NCBI RefSeq assembly: GCF_008629675.1
Contig: NZ_VWOX01000005.1
Span: 51,001 to 115,000, forward strand
DNA from: Roseiconus nitratireducens
GTDB taxonomy: Bacteria; Planctomycetota; Planctomycetia; Pirellulales; Pirellulaceae
Reading direction: 5' to 3'
DNA length: 64,000 nt
The position numbers were made by a program, and so were the translations under genes. Under the pieces are notes generated by a model. That model did not search any database and was not told the origin of the DNA. It worked only from the letters and a program-made list of their open reading frames with translations. Positions 1-8,819 of this stretch are shown piece by piece (positions within the stretch are counted from its first letter, which is position 1; each line of letters opens with the position of its first letter).

Positions 1-2
1 GC

Positions 3-302
3 TATCTGTTGGACCGACCGCCCGGGACGGGGCAAGACAACTATTACTGCTGGTACTATGCCACGATTGCGTTGCACCAGTTGCAGGATGATGCCTGGCA
101 GCGGTGGAACGCGGCGTTGAAACGACGCCTGCTTTCGACGCAACGTCCCGACGGCAGTTGGCCCGCAGGAACGGTGTGGGGCGGCTACGGGGGAACCATC
201 TACACCACGTCCATGGCGGCGTTGTGCCTGCAGTCCTACTACCGACACACGATTCGCGGCACCCGCGGCCGCGTCGCACGGGCGCCCGGAACGACACGTT
301 GA
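3..302 (+). CDS. C-terminal end of a prenyltransferase/squalene-cyclase repeat protein (partial)
   Basis: The reading frame is open from the window edge to a TGA at 300-302, so only about 99 C-terminal residues are visible. The piece carries a QW-type repeat (RPDGSWPAG), a GG-rich turn and a helix ending in AALCLQSYYR. This is the usual close of the alpha/alpha-barrel found in squalene-hopene cyclases and related planctomycete secreted repeat proteins. The catalytic DxDD region would lie upstream, outside the window, so enzyme activity cannot be judged. A nucleoside hydrolase gene follows 143 bases later on the same strand. The family assignment rests on the repeat pattern alone. Confidence 0.6.
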   Translation, partial: YLLDRPPGTGQDNYYCWYYATIALHQLQDDAWQRWNAALKRRLLSTQRPDGSWPAGTVWGGYGGTIYTTSMAALCLQSYYRHTIRGTRGRVARAPGTTR

Positions 303-445
303 TCCCCGTGATCAATTCTGGGATCCAAGTCGCCGCCGAACGAGTCTGCGCCGAGGGAATCGTCGCGATGGTTGCACCGGCAACAGGCCGAGGTTATCGT
401 CGCAGGCTTTCCCACCCTGCTCCTCCGCACCCCGCCCCGACGATC

Positions 446-1480
446 ATGTTTCACGCTGTGCCGCGTCTGTTGCCGTTGATCCTGATGCTTGCCGCCGTCC
501 CGCAACTGTTCGCAAACGATCCCGTCCCCTTGGTGTTCGATACGGACATCGGCAACGACTGCGACGACGTCTTGGCCTTGGCCATGATCCATTCGCTGCA
601 ATCGCGAGGCGAATGCGAATTGAAGGCGGTGACGATCACGAAAGACCACCCGTTGGCTGCCGCGTTCACCGACGTCGTCAACACTTTTTACGGCCGCGGC
701 GACGTCCCGATTGGTGTCTGCGACAGCGGCGTCACACCGGAAGCGGGCCGGTTCAACACGCTGGCCGAAGTTCAGGACGACGGACAGGACCGATACTCGC
801 ATGACTTGCGTTCGGGCCAGGATGCCCCTCCGGCGGTCGACGTTCTGCGTCAGACGCTGGCCGATGCAAAGGACAACAGCGTGGTGATCTGCCAGGTCGG
901 CTTTTCCACCAATTTGGCCAACCTGTTGCGATCGGACGCCGACGCGATCTCTCCGTTGGCCGGCCCGGAATTGGTCCGCAAGAAAGTTCGCTTGCTATCG
1001 ATCATGGCCGGGGCCTTTCGCGACATTCCCAACGGCCAAACGGGAAAGCCGGCGCCGTACCGGGAGTACAACGTCATCAAGGACTTGGACGCGGCCCGGT
1101 ATCTGTCGCAGCACTGGCCCACCGAGATCGTTTGGAGCGGTTTCGAAATCGGTTTGAACCTAAAATACCCCCACCAGAGCATTGATCAGGATTATGGCTA
1201 CGTGGAGCACCATCCGGTGGCCGAAGCCTACCGGCTCTATCGCGAGCCGCCCCACGACCGTCCGACCTGGGATTTGACGTCCGTCCTGCATGCGGTCCGT
1301 CCGGACCATCAGTACTTTGATCTGTCACCCGCAGGAACGGTCACGGTCGATCCGGAAGGCTACACACGGCACAACGCCAAATCAGACGGACGCGATCGCT
1401 ACCTGATCATTCGCGAGGACCAAAAGCCGCGCGTGATGGAAGCGCTCACGCTGCTGTCCAGCCAACCACCCGCACCCTGA
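446..1480 (+). CDS. Secreted nucleoside hydrolase (IUNH family)
   Basis: The protein is 344 residues. The ATG at 446 is preferred because it opens a classic signal peptide (basic-hydrophobic, ending near LFAND); the in-frame extension upstream to 104 is Arg/Pro-rich and not protein-like. The mature protein starts with VFDTDIGNDCDD, the calcium-binding aspartate cluster of inosine-uridine nucleoside hydrolases. It continues with an EYNV segment followed by DLDAARYL, matching the family's second conserved block. The expected reaction is hydrolysis of the N-glycosidic bond of ribonucleosides, here outside the cytoplasm, which would suit nucleoside scavenging. Some planctomycete relatives may act on other glycosides, so the substrate is inferred. 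It converges on the histidine kinase gene across the 1.5-kb repeat array. Confidence 0.85.
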   Translation: MFHAVPRLLPLILMLAAVPQLFANDPVPLVFDTDIGNDCDDVLALAMIHSLQSRGECELKAVTITKDHPLAAAFTDVVNTFYGRGDVPIGVCDSGVTPEAGRFNTLAEVQDDGQDRYSHDLRSGQDAPPAVDVLRQTLADAKDNSVVICQVGFSTNLANLLRSDADAISPLAGPELVRKKVRLLSIMAGAFRDIPNGQTGKPAPYREYNVIKDLDAARYLSQHWPTEIVWSGFEIGLNLKYPHQSIDQDYGYVEHHPVAEAYRLYREPPHDRPTWDLTSVLHAVRPDHQYFDLSPAGTVTVDPEGYTRHNAKSDGRDRYLIIREDQKPRVMEALTLLSSQPPAP

Positions 1481-1493
1481 GCCTTCGCGGGTA

Positions 1494-1648
1494 GGAAAAG
1501 GGGACGGGGGTCAATAGTGGGGGGGGCGGAAAAGGGGACGGGGTTCAATAGCCGGAACGGCCCTTCGGGTGCTTTGCACTATTGACCCCCGTCCCCTTTT
1601 CCCCGTCCCCTTTTCCCCGTCCCCTTTTCCAGGTCCGTCCCCTTTTCC
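1494..1648. repeat. REP-like GGGGAC/GTCCCC inverted-repeat array
   Basis: A 25-bp unit at 1494-1518 (core GGAAAAGGGGACGGGGGTC) recurs as a perfect reverse complement at 1578-1602. A second forward unit with one change in the core lies at 1528-1551. Three shortened reverse units, core CCGTCCCCTTTTCC, follow at about 1603-1616, 1617-1630 and 1635-1648. The array fills the gap between two convergent genes and could fold into a long stem, so it may also terminate transcription. Units with this GGGGAC theme are typical of REP sequences mobilised by RAYT-type Y1 transposases, but no such gene is present in the window. Confidence 0.75.
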
Positions 1649-1650
1649 GC

Positions 1651-3063
1651 CTACTGAACGCCGTCGGGTTTGCTGACCGGCAAGGTCACGACGGCCGAGG
1701 TGCCTTGGTTGGGCTGTGATTGAAACACCAGGCTGCCGCCCAGTTGCGAGACGACGTTGCGGGTCAGGTACAAGCCCAGGCCGATTCCGCGGCCGGGCTC
1801 CTTGGTCGTGAAAAAGGGATCGCCCAATCGTCCCAACACGTCGTCGGTCATTCCCTGACCCTGATCGGTGACAATGATTCGCACCCCGTTGCCATCGAGC
1901 AACGATTCCACTCGGACACGTCCGCTGGCACCGCTGGCATCCAACCCGTTGTGAATCAGATTGCGAATCGCTTGAGCAACGGCCTCTTCCGGCATCCACA
2001 GCGTTTGGTTCTCCACCGCGTCGACGCCGTCGACCACATCGACCCGGTGCGGATCGCGGATGCCTTCCAGGGTCGCATCGATCAGATCACCGACGGTCGT
2101 CCGGTACCATTGCTGGGCCATCGAATCGCCCGCTGCGCCGCGCATCCGCTGCAGAATTTGGCGGCACAATTCCAACTGATGATCGATCAGTTTCAAGTCT
2201 TCATCGACCGACGGCGGCTTGTCGACTCCTTCCAGGTGATGCGTCAACTCGCGGGCAATCACGTCGATCGTCGACAGCGGCGTCGCCAGTTCGTGCGCCG
2301 CTCCGGCCGCCAACGTGGTCAGCGCTTCGAGGCGACGGTCGGCCGCCTGGGCGAGCTCTTTTTCGCGGAGTTCGCGTTCCCGCTCTCGCAACAGACCGCT
2401 GGTTCGGGTGACAAAGTAGGTGACCACCGAGGCACAGGCGGCGAACGCCAACATCATGCCCACCGAACGCAGGTCGAATTCGCCGGAAGCGTCCGGCGGC
2501 GTCAATCCCATCACGGGAACACTGTGCCGCAGCACGAAGGCGTAGCCCAGCGTCGCGACCAGCGTCAAGGACCACGCCGCGCGAGGCCGAATCATCACGC
2601 CACCGACGGCCAGGTTGACGAAGTAAAAGAAGCTGAACGGGTTGGCCGCCCCGCCGCTGAAATACAGCATCGCCGTCAGCGTGATCAGATCCAGCAGCAT
2701 CAATCCCAACGCCACCGAACGTACGCCCGGAGACTCTTCCAGATCCATTACGGCCGGACGCCCCGAGCCGATCAACGGTTCGGCGGAGTCACGCAGTTGC
2801 GGATCAAACCGCCGCAACCAGAAGCCGTACCCGATGTTGGTGACCGCAGTTAGCGCGACCAGGGCCAGCAGCGGCGTGTACCAGAGCTGGACACCGACAA
2901 ACCAGCCGGCGAACAGGATCGTCGCCAACTGACCCGCAACGGCAAACGTGCGAAGGTGCAGCAACCAGGTGGACGATCCGAGCCGCGCCGAGGGGATCAT
3001 CGGCAGCGCGAGACGGTTGATGCGTTCGCTGGGGAGGACGGCTTCATGGGGAGTTGCATTCAC
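1651..3063 (-). CDS. RegB/PrrB-like redox-sensing histidine kinase
   Basis: Numbered from the GTG at 3063 the protein is 470 residues. The N-terminal half has about five or six membrane helices, with the loop motif GGAANPF at residues 137-143, which matches the GGxxNPF quinone-binding motif of RegB. The dimerisation domain holds AHELATPLSTI with the phospho-acceptor His257. Cys300 in LELCRQIL lies 43 residues further on, near the position of the redox-active cysteine of RegB. The ATPase domain shows the N box (RNLIHNGLDASG), GQGM and GIGLGLYL. The start is uncertain: ATG at 3000 or GTG at 3135 are also possible, the latter overlapping the phosphatase gene. It probably senses quinone redox state. 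No RegA-type regulator is present nearby. Confidence 0.82.
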   Translation of the reverse strand: MNATPHEAVLPSERINRLALPMIPSARLGSSTWLLHLRTFAVAGQLATILFAGWFVGVQLWYTPLLALVALTAVTNIGYGFWLRRFDPQLRDSAEPLIGSGRPAVMDLEESPGVRSVALGLMLLDLITLTAMLYFSGGAANPFSFFYFVNLAVGGVMIRPRAAWSLTLVATLGYAFVLRHSVPVMGLTPPDASGEFDLRSVGMMLAFAACASVVTYFVTRTSGLLRERERELREKELAQAADRRLEALTTLAAGAAHELATPLSTIDVIARELTHHLEGVDKPPSVDEDLKLIDHQLELCRQILQRMRGAAGDSMAQQWYRTTVGDLIDATLEGIRDPHRVDVVDGVDAVENQTLWMPEEAVAQAIRNLIHNGLDASGASGRVRVESLLDGNGVRIIVTDQGQGMTDDVLGRLGDPFFTTKEPGRGIGLGLYLTRNVVSQLGGSLVFQSQPNQGTSAVVTLPVSKPDGVQ

Positions 3064-3112
3064 AGGGCACGAAGCGACTTGGCGTGGGCGTCGGACGGGG
3101 TCGGGACGGCGT

Positions 3113-4576
3113 TCAGGGTTCGACCGCCGTCTCACCGGCGGCCCGGTCGTGCTGTTCCCTCAATTGCTGCATCGTTTCCACGATCGCCTCGGCCTGCCTG
3201 CGGATCGCCGTCTTCCCGTCGCCACTCCGCATCGCCTCCATTCCTTCGTCTTGGAATTGATCGATGTCCCTCCATTCCATCGACCAGTTCTTCAGCTTCG
3301 CCGCTTCGCGCAGCTCCTGGACGGTCTTGCCCAAACGATCAAACAGTGCCTGGCCGGGATCGGATCGGTAACGTCGATAGGGACCTTTGCCGCCGTTACA
3401 CCGCGACCGACCGGACGACACCGAATCGCCGTGGTAGGTGCGCCGCCGTGTCTGACGTCGGAGCGCGGTGTACGACGTCGTCGTGATCACACCGGCGATG
3501 ATTGCACCGACCAGCGTGATGATCATGGAACCCTGCAGCTGCAGGTACCGGAACGCGATGGCGGCCATCAAGCACAGGGCCGTCGCGGTCGCCGAAGTCA
3601 CCGTGCCCCAGAACGCACTGTTGTCGCCCGAGTTTGACGGAGGGGCGGGGACGTGATGATCGACCAGGGGACCATCGGTCACCGACACGACCACGACGGT
3701 ACTGTTGTCGGGGCCGCCGCGGAGGTTGGCCAAATCGACCAGCACCTGAACAGCCAACTCATCGGGCAAGCAGTCCAACAGCGTCGCGATTTCGACGTCA
3801 TCGACTTGTCCGGAAAGACCATCGCTGCACAACAGAAAGCGATCGCCGGGATGAACTTCGAACGGACCTTCCATGTCGATCTGGACGTTCTCATTGGGCC
3901 CCAGCGAGCGTGTGATCACGTTCTTTGGCAACGCCTGACCGAGCGCGCTATCGGGATGGACCTGGCCGCTGGCTTGCACTTCCCAAACCAGGGAATGGTC
4001 AAACGTCAGCTGTTCCAACACGCCGGCGCGCAACCGGTACACGCGGGAATCACCGACGTGGGCGACGATCGCTCCCTGAGGCAACAGCGCCAACGTGCTG
4101 GCGGTCGTCCCCATGTTATGAAATTCCGGGTTTTGCTGACCGCGCTGGTAGATCTCGTTGTTGGCGTCACTGACCGCCAACCGCAAAGAGTCCTTGGCGT
4201 CCTCCGGCGAAGCCCGGAAGTAATGCATGGCGATCAACTCGGTCGCCATCCGGCTGGCCAGCTCGCCGGCGGCGTGGGCTCCCATTCCGTCGGCGACGAT
4301 GAACAGGTGCCCGCGGCGTTGAAACCGGTCCATCGAACCGGCGGGAATCACCGAATGGGAATCCTGGTTGTTCGTCCGGCGCATACCGACATCGGTTCGC
4401 GACGCGCAGGCGACTCCAGGATTCCAGGATTCCGACACCGATTGATAATTCCGAGTGGTCGTGGATGTGAAGTTGGCTTTGCCCGCCGATCCGGATTTCC
4501 TGCGATCGGCTGGAGACAACACAGGCCCTACGGCAACACCGGGTTGCCAAAATGTGGTTCCGAGCGACACCGCCAC
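3113..4576 (-). CDS. PP2C-family protein phosphatase with C-terminal membrane hairpin
   Basis: The 487-residue product contains a bacterial PP2C (Stp/PrpC) domain. The signature starts at SRTDVGMRRTNNQDS, then VADGMGAHAAGE, MGTTAS, AHVGDSRVYR, LCSDGLSG and GGPDNSTVVVV, so all metal-binding aspartates are present. After the domain come two hydrophobic segments (about residues 345-385) and a basic, partly helical tail that may lie in the cytoplasm. It is expected to dephosphorylate Ser/Thr-phosphorylated proteins, balancing Hanks-type kinases, which are abundant in planctomycetes; no kinase is adjacent. The GTG at 4576 is the outermost start; the first 60 residues are poorly conserved in appearance, so the true start may be further in. 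The histidine kinase gene follows closely and may be co-transcribed. Confidence 0.8.
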   Translation of the reverse strand: MAVSLGTTFWQPGVAVGPVLSPADRRKSGSAGKANFTSTTTRNYQSVSESWNPGVACASRTDVGMRRTNNQDSHSVIPAGSMDRFQRRGHLFIVADGMGAHAAGELASRMATELIAMHYFRASPEDAKDSLRLAVSDANNEIYQRGQQNPEFHNMGTTASTLALLPQGAIVAHVGDSRVYRLRAGVLEQLTFDHSLVWEVQASGQVHPDSALGQALPKNVITRSLGPNENVQIDMEGPFEVHPGDRFLLCSDGLSGQVDDVEIATLLDCLPDELAVQVLVDLANLRGGPDNSTVVVVSVTDGPLVDHHVPAPPSNSGDNSAFWGTVTSATATALCLMAAIAFRYLQLQGSMIITLVGAIIAGVITTTSYTALRRQTRRRTYHGDSVSSGRSRCNGGKGPYRRYRSDPGQALFDRLGKTVQELREAAKLKNWSMEWRDIDQFQDEGMEAMRSGDGKTAIRRQAEAIVETMQQLREQHDRAAGETAVEP

Positions 4577-4805
4577 CGCCGGTCCATTGTGCTACGCGTC
4601 AACGGCGTGCCGTATCCGCACTCCCCCGCGGTGGACCGCCCGTCCCCCTGTCGTGGTCTGGCTCTCTGCCATGCGTCGACCGCCCCTTTGCCGTCCGCGC
4701 CTCGGTCGCATGCCGCCTGGCCATCGAACCCTACCGTATTTCCGTCCAAGTGCCGCGGATCCAACACAGCACCTAGCCAAAATACCAAGAAACGTGATCG
4801 TTTCA

Positions 4806-5408
4806 TTACCATTGGAACCGATTCCCCCAGGTTCCGGCAAACACTTGCTCCGAAATCGGCCGCCGCTGACGCGGCCCAGCCTCACGTGCCGCCAACGTTT
4901 TATCCTCATCGTTCTGTGGCGGATCAACAACGGGATATCCGATCGCAATCGCGGTTGCCGGCTCAAAATCTTCCGGGATCTGATACTCCGTGCGGATTTG
5001 GCTGAGATTGACTCCCGCCATCTGATGGGCTTGCAACCCCAGGGCCGCGGCTTGCAGGGCCAGGTGGGCGGCGGCCTGTCCGAGATCATGCAACGCGACC
5101 CGATTCGGATTCTCGTTACGTGAAAACTTCGTGCGATAGGCGGTCAGAATCAACACGCCGGCGTTCGCGGCCCAAGCACGGTTGGCTTCTAATAGACACC
5201 CCAGCGCCTTGTCGAAGGCCGCCGAATCCTCGCGTTCGGCGAGGATCCACCGCCACGGTTGTTCGTTGAAACTGCTGGCCGCCCAGCGAGCCGCTTCAAA
5301 GCAGCGTCGTAACTTCTCCGGCTCGACGCCGCGACGTTCGAATCGATACGGACTCCAACGCCGATTGACGGCATCCAGAACGTCCTGTTCGGTTGGATTG
5401 ACAGACAT
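4806..5408 (-). CDS. Nitroreductase-family FMN oxidoreductase
   Basis: The product is 200 residues from the ATG at 5408; the longer frame upstream is low-complexity and was discarded. It shows the family's opening RRWSPYRF, the conserved AARWAASSFNEQPWR block and a glycine/alanine-rich helix LGQAAAHLALQAAALGL used for FMN binding and dimerisation. Near the end AIAIGYP precedes an Arg-rich tail (RQRRPISE), as in many family members. These enzymes transfer two electrons from NAD(P)H to nitro compounds, quinones or flavin substrates. The natural substrate here is unknown. It lies between two phosphatase genes on the same strand, with 229 bases to the PP2C gene downstream. Confidence 0.85.
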   Translation of the reverse strand: MSVNPTEQDVLDAVNRRWSPYRFERRGVEPEKLRRCFEAARWAASSFNEQPWRWILAEREDSAAFDKALGCLLEANRAWAANAGVLILTAYRTKFSRNENPNRVALHDLGQAAAHLALQAAALGLQAHQMAGVNLSQIRTEYQIPEDFEPATAIAIGYPVVDPPQNDEDKTLAAREAGPRQRRPISEQVFAGTWGNRFQW

Positions 5409-5679
5409 CACAGACTGGAAACGGGGGCACGGTGGTCCAGAGCTGGAAACGGCATTCGGCACGTCAAACCGCCTGCCGGTCGAAATCGGCGTCGGACGGT
5501 TCGTCGCCGATGATATCGACTTCGCGGTCGATCGTGCGATCCGTGCGACCGGATTGCCGCAAAGTACGCCAGATCGTTCTAAAGTTTGCCGCCCAGCGCT
5601 CCGCTTGTCGGTTCTTCGCCGCTGATGACCGCACCATGGCAACTGCCGTCACCGGGACAGATCTAATTCACCCGCGGGT

Positions 5680-7182
5680 TCACTCGCGCGTGAGTGCAAC
5701 CAGGCCCCGTTCATTCCGTGTGGGAAACGCGGCCATCTCGCGTCGGACCACGGCCAGCGGACTGTCGGAACCGCCGGCCGCCTTCTTCAGGCAACACCCC
5801 AGCAGATCCTGACCGATGCCGTCGGCGGCCAACCCGGGGCCGTAGGCGAGCAGGGTTTCGCCGCTGCCCAGATGGAAGGTCGAGTGGAAAAATTCTGCGT
5901 CCATCGCGCTGGCCAACGGCGTGGTGCCCGAGCCGATCAGGGGACGGTAGCCGTACTTGCTGGCGACCAATCCGCCCAACTGCCCCGCCGACACGACTTC
6001 GCCTTCGCCCGTGTCGGGATCCAGTCGCGCGTACAGCATTCCCAACAACTGCTCCGCCGTGTTGGTCTGCCACAGCGTGTCGTTGGTGCGCTGCATCAGT
6101 TGCGGCAGGCTGTGTCGGTACCCGCAGTGAGCCGTCAGGGCGGCCCGGGCAATCGCGGCAACCATCGCGCCGCTGGCCGTGCAATCCTCCGCCTGCGCCA
6201 ACGCGATCATCAGGGAACCATCGGGCAGGACATCCCAGGCATGCCATCCGACGGCCCAGTCGTTGTGCGATTCGATCATCCCGTCGACGGACCAGCCTTC
6301 CGCCAACTGGATGCCCACCGGCAGCGAAGTGAATTGCCATGCGGCGACGTCGCGGACGGCTTCCAGCGCTTGGCGGCGCGACGTTTCGTGACGCGCGGAG
6401 ACGGCTTCGGACAGGTGCAGCGTGATTTGCGCCGCTGCCATCTTCGCGACTGAGGCCACGGATTCTCCCAGCGGGATCGGCTTGTCGCGAAACAGCCACA
6501 GGGTCCCGATGGGAAGGTCTCCCTTGTACAGCGCCGCGCACACCGCAGCGCCGGCCGGTTCGGGCGCGCACCAGGTGGCTGCCGCCGGTCCGGTCAGATC
6601 ATCAATCAGCACCACATCCTGCACCAGGGCTTCCAGGTCGGCGCGGCTTCCCCGAAGCGATCGCGGTTGGGCGCGCAACCGATCGGCCGGCAGGCCGGTC
6701 ATCGCGCGCAAATTTAAATACTGCGTTTGATCGTCCAGCATGTAGATCGCCGCGGCGTCGAAGCCGATCGATTCGACGGCCAGTTGAAGCGTCTCCTGAA
6801 CGGCCTGGGCGCCTCGCTGGGAGGGTTGGAACCCGATCGCCGCGGTCGCATGAGCCGCCAGTTCGACTTCCTGACGCCGGATGACCGATTGCAACTGATC
6901 GATTTCGGCGACCATTGATGAGGCCAATTTTGCCAGCTCGGCCGCGTTGGCCCGCACCACCGGCGGGTGCGAAGGTCCCGGCTGGTCCCCCATCAGGTCC
7001 AGGTCGACCGTCGGTAACACGTCGATCTGATCGCCGCCGTGCTGATCGTCGATCCGCCACCCGGTCGCCGCCGAAAACGCGTTCCAAAACTGCTCCTTCG
7101 AAGACGGCTGCGAAGAACGCGCGAGGGAACGGTCATCACCGCGATGGACGCGCAGATAATTGGGGACCGGTGGTGTAGTCAC
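5680..7182 (-). CDS. GAF-domain protein with a degenerate SpoIIE/PP2C-type phosphatase domain
   Basis: The GTG at 7182 (VTTPPVPNYLRVHRGD) gives 500 residues; an ATG at 7338 would add 52 Arg-rich residues that do not look structured. A GAF domain occupies roughly residues 120-270 (FDAAAIYMLDD, LPIGTLWLFRD). The C-terminal 220 residues follow the SpoIIE order (VLPDGSLMIALAQ, ASGAMVAAIARAAL, MLYARLDPDTGEGEVVSAG, SGETLLAYGPG). However, the usual GGDYYD, GDVSGHG and YTDG blocks are changed, and the last aspartate is replaced (YGPG). In active members these aspartates bind the catalytic metals, so the domain may be inactive or act as a partner-binding module. No anti-sigma or STAS partner is adjacent. 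Confidence 0.75.
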   Translation of the reverse strand: MTTPPVPNYLRVHRGDDRSLARSSQPSSKEQFWNAFSAATGWRIDDQHGGDQIDVLPTVDLDLMGDQPGPSHPPVVRANAAELAKLASSMVAEIDQLQSVIRRQEVELAAHATAAIGFQPSQRGAQAVQETLQLAVESIGFDAAAIYMLDDQTQYLNLRAMTGLPADRLRAQPRSLRGSRADLEALVQDVVLIDDLTGPAAATWCAPEPAGAAVCAALYKGDLPIGTLWLFRDKPIPLGESVASVAKMAAAQITLHLSEAVSARHETSRRQALEAVRDVAAWQFTSLPVGIQLAEGWSVDGMIESHNDWAVGWHAWDVLPDGSLMIALAQAEDCTASGAMVAAIARAALTAHCGYRHSLPQLMQRTNDTLWQTNTAEQLLGMLYARLDPDTGEGEVVSAGQLGGLVASKYGYRPLIGSGTTPLASAMDAEFFHSTFHLGSGETLLAYGPGLAADGIGQDLLGCCLKKAAGGSDSPLAVVRREMAAFPTRNERGLVALTRE

Positions 7183-7726
7183 GAAAAAGAACCCGGGCTT
7201 GAGGAATGCTTGGATGAATCCGGTCGCGACACTCTGTCCGAATGAGCCGCGCCCAAGGCAGTCCTTGCCGAGTTGCTTTCGAGAGCCGGAACGCCGCTGC
7301 CTGACGGGGGCGGCTGTCCGTTTGCTGTCGAAAGACATCCGTTCTTGGATGGGGTATCACGGTGAGCTATCGACCCGACCTGAAAGACTCGCTGAACCGA
7401 TTTGCCGTCAAAGTCAACGAAGTCGGGCGGGACCGTCCCTTGATCCGCACAACCGCTGCGACCGAAAGCGTCGCGAAGCGTGCCGCAGTCGCACGCATCG
7501 ATCGGCCGCACCGATTCATCCGCCAAACCGGTCAATCACTACAAGTGGCGCAATGCGTGTTTTGCCAAAAACCGAAGGTGACGAACCAAATCCGGTCGAA
7601 GGAAAGAACGCGGCTAATCCGCCGAATCGAACCTTCGTCGGTGGACGCGGACAGGTCACGCCGCGGTTGCCGTTCGCTGCGGAATCGTCGCCTTACTGAA
7701 ATGTTGACTGGGAACAGGATGCCCCG
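7183..7726. other. Divergent intergenic region, no recognised gene
   Basis: This 544-base stretch separates the minus-strand GAF/SpoIIE-like gene from the plus-strand secreted protein at 7727. Short open frames cross it on both strands, but they are Arg-rich and share no recognisable motif. It should carry two divergent promoters; I could not identify convincing -35/-10 pairs. Confidence 0.5.
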
Positions 7727-8515
7727 ATGAAACGCACCACCATGCCCCATCACGCGTCGCTTGGATCGCGTGTTCGAACCTGCCTTCCGTTCGCGGCGGT
7801 CCTGCTGGGGTCGCTGGTCGGAACGTCCGCCGCCCACGGGCACCATCCAAACAAGGAGTGCCAACCGGTCTGGCCACGGATCGACTGCATTCCCCCGCTG
7901 GGCAACAACCTGCCCATTGGATACCGGCGGAAGTACAACCGCCCCAGTTACATCGAGGGCAAGATCGCCTACTGGATCGCCCCCAGCAGCCAGGAAGCCA
8001 TGGCCTGGCACCGAGCCGTCCATGCCGGCGCGTACCAGAAGCCCAAAAAACACCTGCGTCTGGAGCAGCACTACTTCTATCCCAAGCCTTGGCAAGCCCT
8101 GACGGTCGGTCCGCGCCGTCCAGTCAACGATCCCGACAACGTCTACGGCACCATCGACATCAATCAGACGGAAATGATGGACGCTCCCGAAGTCGATGTG
8201 GAAGAATCCGACGACACGATCGCGCCGGAAGTCTTGGAGGAAACCTTGGACGTCCCGGAAGAGATTCCCGCCGACGCGATCGAATCGCAATTGGACCTTC
8301 CGCCCGCCGACGCTCCGGGTGCCGAAGCCGCCGAGGGATCGCCGGTTCTGCAAGGTCCTGACACGGACAGCGGAGCCCTGCTGGGTCCGGCCCGCAGTGG
8401 CGTGCGGACCGCATCACGGAATGCTTCGGCCGCCGGTGTTTCGCGCCGCAGTGTTTCACGCCCCACCGGCACGACGTCGAAACCGTCTTCGTTTCGGCAA
8501 TTGCTGGGACTTTAA
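7727..8515 (+). CDS. Secreted protein of unknown function
   Basis: The 262-residue product is not a family I recognise. It begins with a basic n-region and a hydrophobic segment (FAAVLLGSLVGTSAA) typical of a signal peptide, then a His/Pro-rich stretch with several Trp and Tyr residues (CQPVWPRIDCIPPLGNN, YWIAPSSQEAMAWHR). The middle is strongly acidic (about residues 145-200, many Glu/Asp/Pro), and the end is Ser/Arg-rich and finishes with SFRQLLGL. This layout, a short folded part followed by a charged linker, is common in planctomycete exported proteins. A TolC-like gene follows 304 bases downstream on the same strand and may act in the same envelope context, but no functional link is shown. 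Confidence 0.7.
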   Translation: MKRTTMPHHASLGSRVRTCLPFAAVLLGSLVGTSAAHGHHPNKECQPVWPRIDCIPPLGNNLPIGYRRKYNRPSYIEGKIAYWIAPSSQEAMAWHRAVHAGAYQKPKKHLRLEQHYFYPKPWQALTVGPRRPVNDPDNVYGTIDINQTEMMDAPEVDVEESDDTIAPEVLEETLDVPEEIPADAIESQLDLPPADAPGAEAAEGSPVLQGPDTDSGALLGPARSGVRTASRNASAAGVSRRSVSRPTGTTSKPSSFRQLLGL

Positions 8516-8819
8516 GCCCAGTCGTACGGGCGGTGCCCGACGTTACCACGCGATAGAATTGGCGGCCGAGCACCCACCGGCGGCGGCCGCCGGAGCGTCT
8601 GATCGGATTCTTCAGATTTTTCTTTAGAACCGTCAAAGTTTACCACCGCCGACTCCGATACCAACTCTCGGACAAGGTTCCTGCCGACGTCGCGTGACGC
8701 TCCGGTGGAATCTTGGTGGGGGGCTTCCATTTGGACTGCCCGTGGCGAATCTGGTCTTGATGCGATCCTCCTTCGCATCGGAGTGCCGGTTGACGCTGCG
8801 GCCTAGGGAAGCTCAGGGC
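8516..8819. other. Intergenic region before the TolC-like gene
   Basis: About 300 bases without a recognisable gene. An in-frame extension of the downstream gene reaches back to 8694, but its residues look like untranslated leader, so I treat it as 5' UTR and promoter space. Confidence 0.4.

Noticed and set aside
1494..1648. Considered as a CRISPR array
   Set aside because: Units are in both orientations, spacers are irregular or absent and there are no cas genes. It fits a REP-like array instead.
1720..2853. A 377-codon plus-strand frame inside the histidine kinase gene
   Set aside because: It is Gln/Arg/His-rich shadow coding opposite the kinase, which shows all its catalytic boxes on the minus strand.
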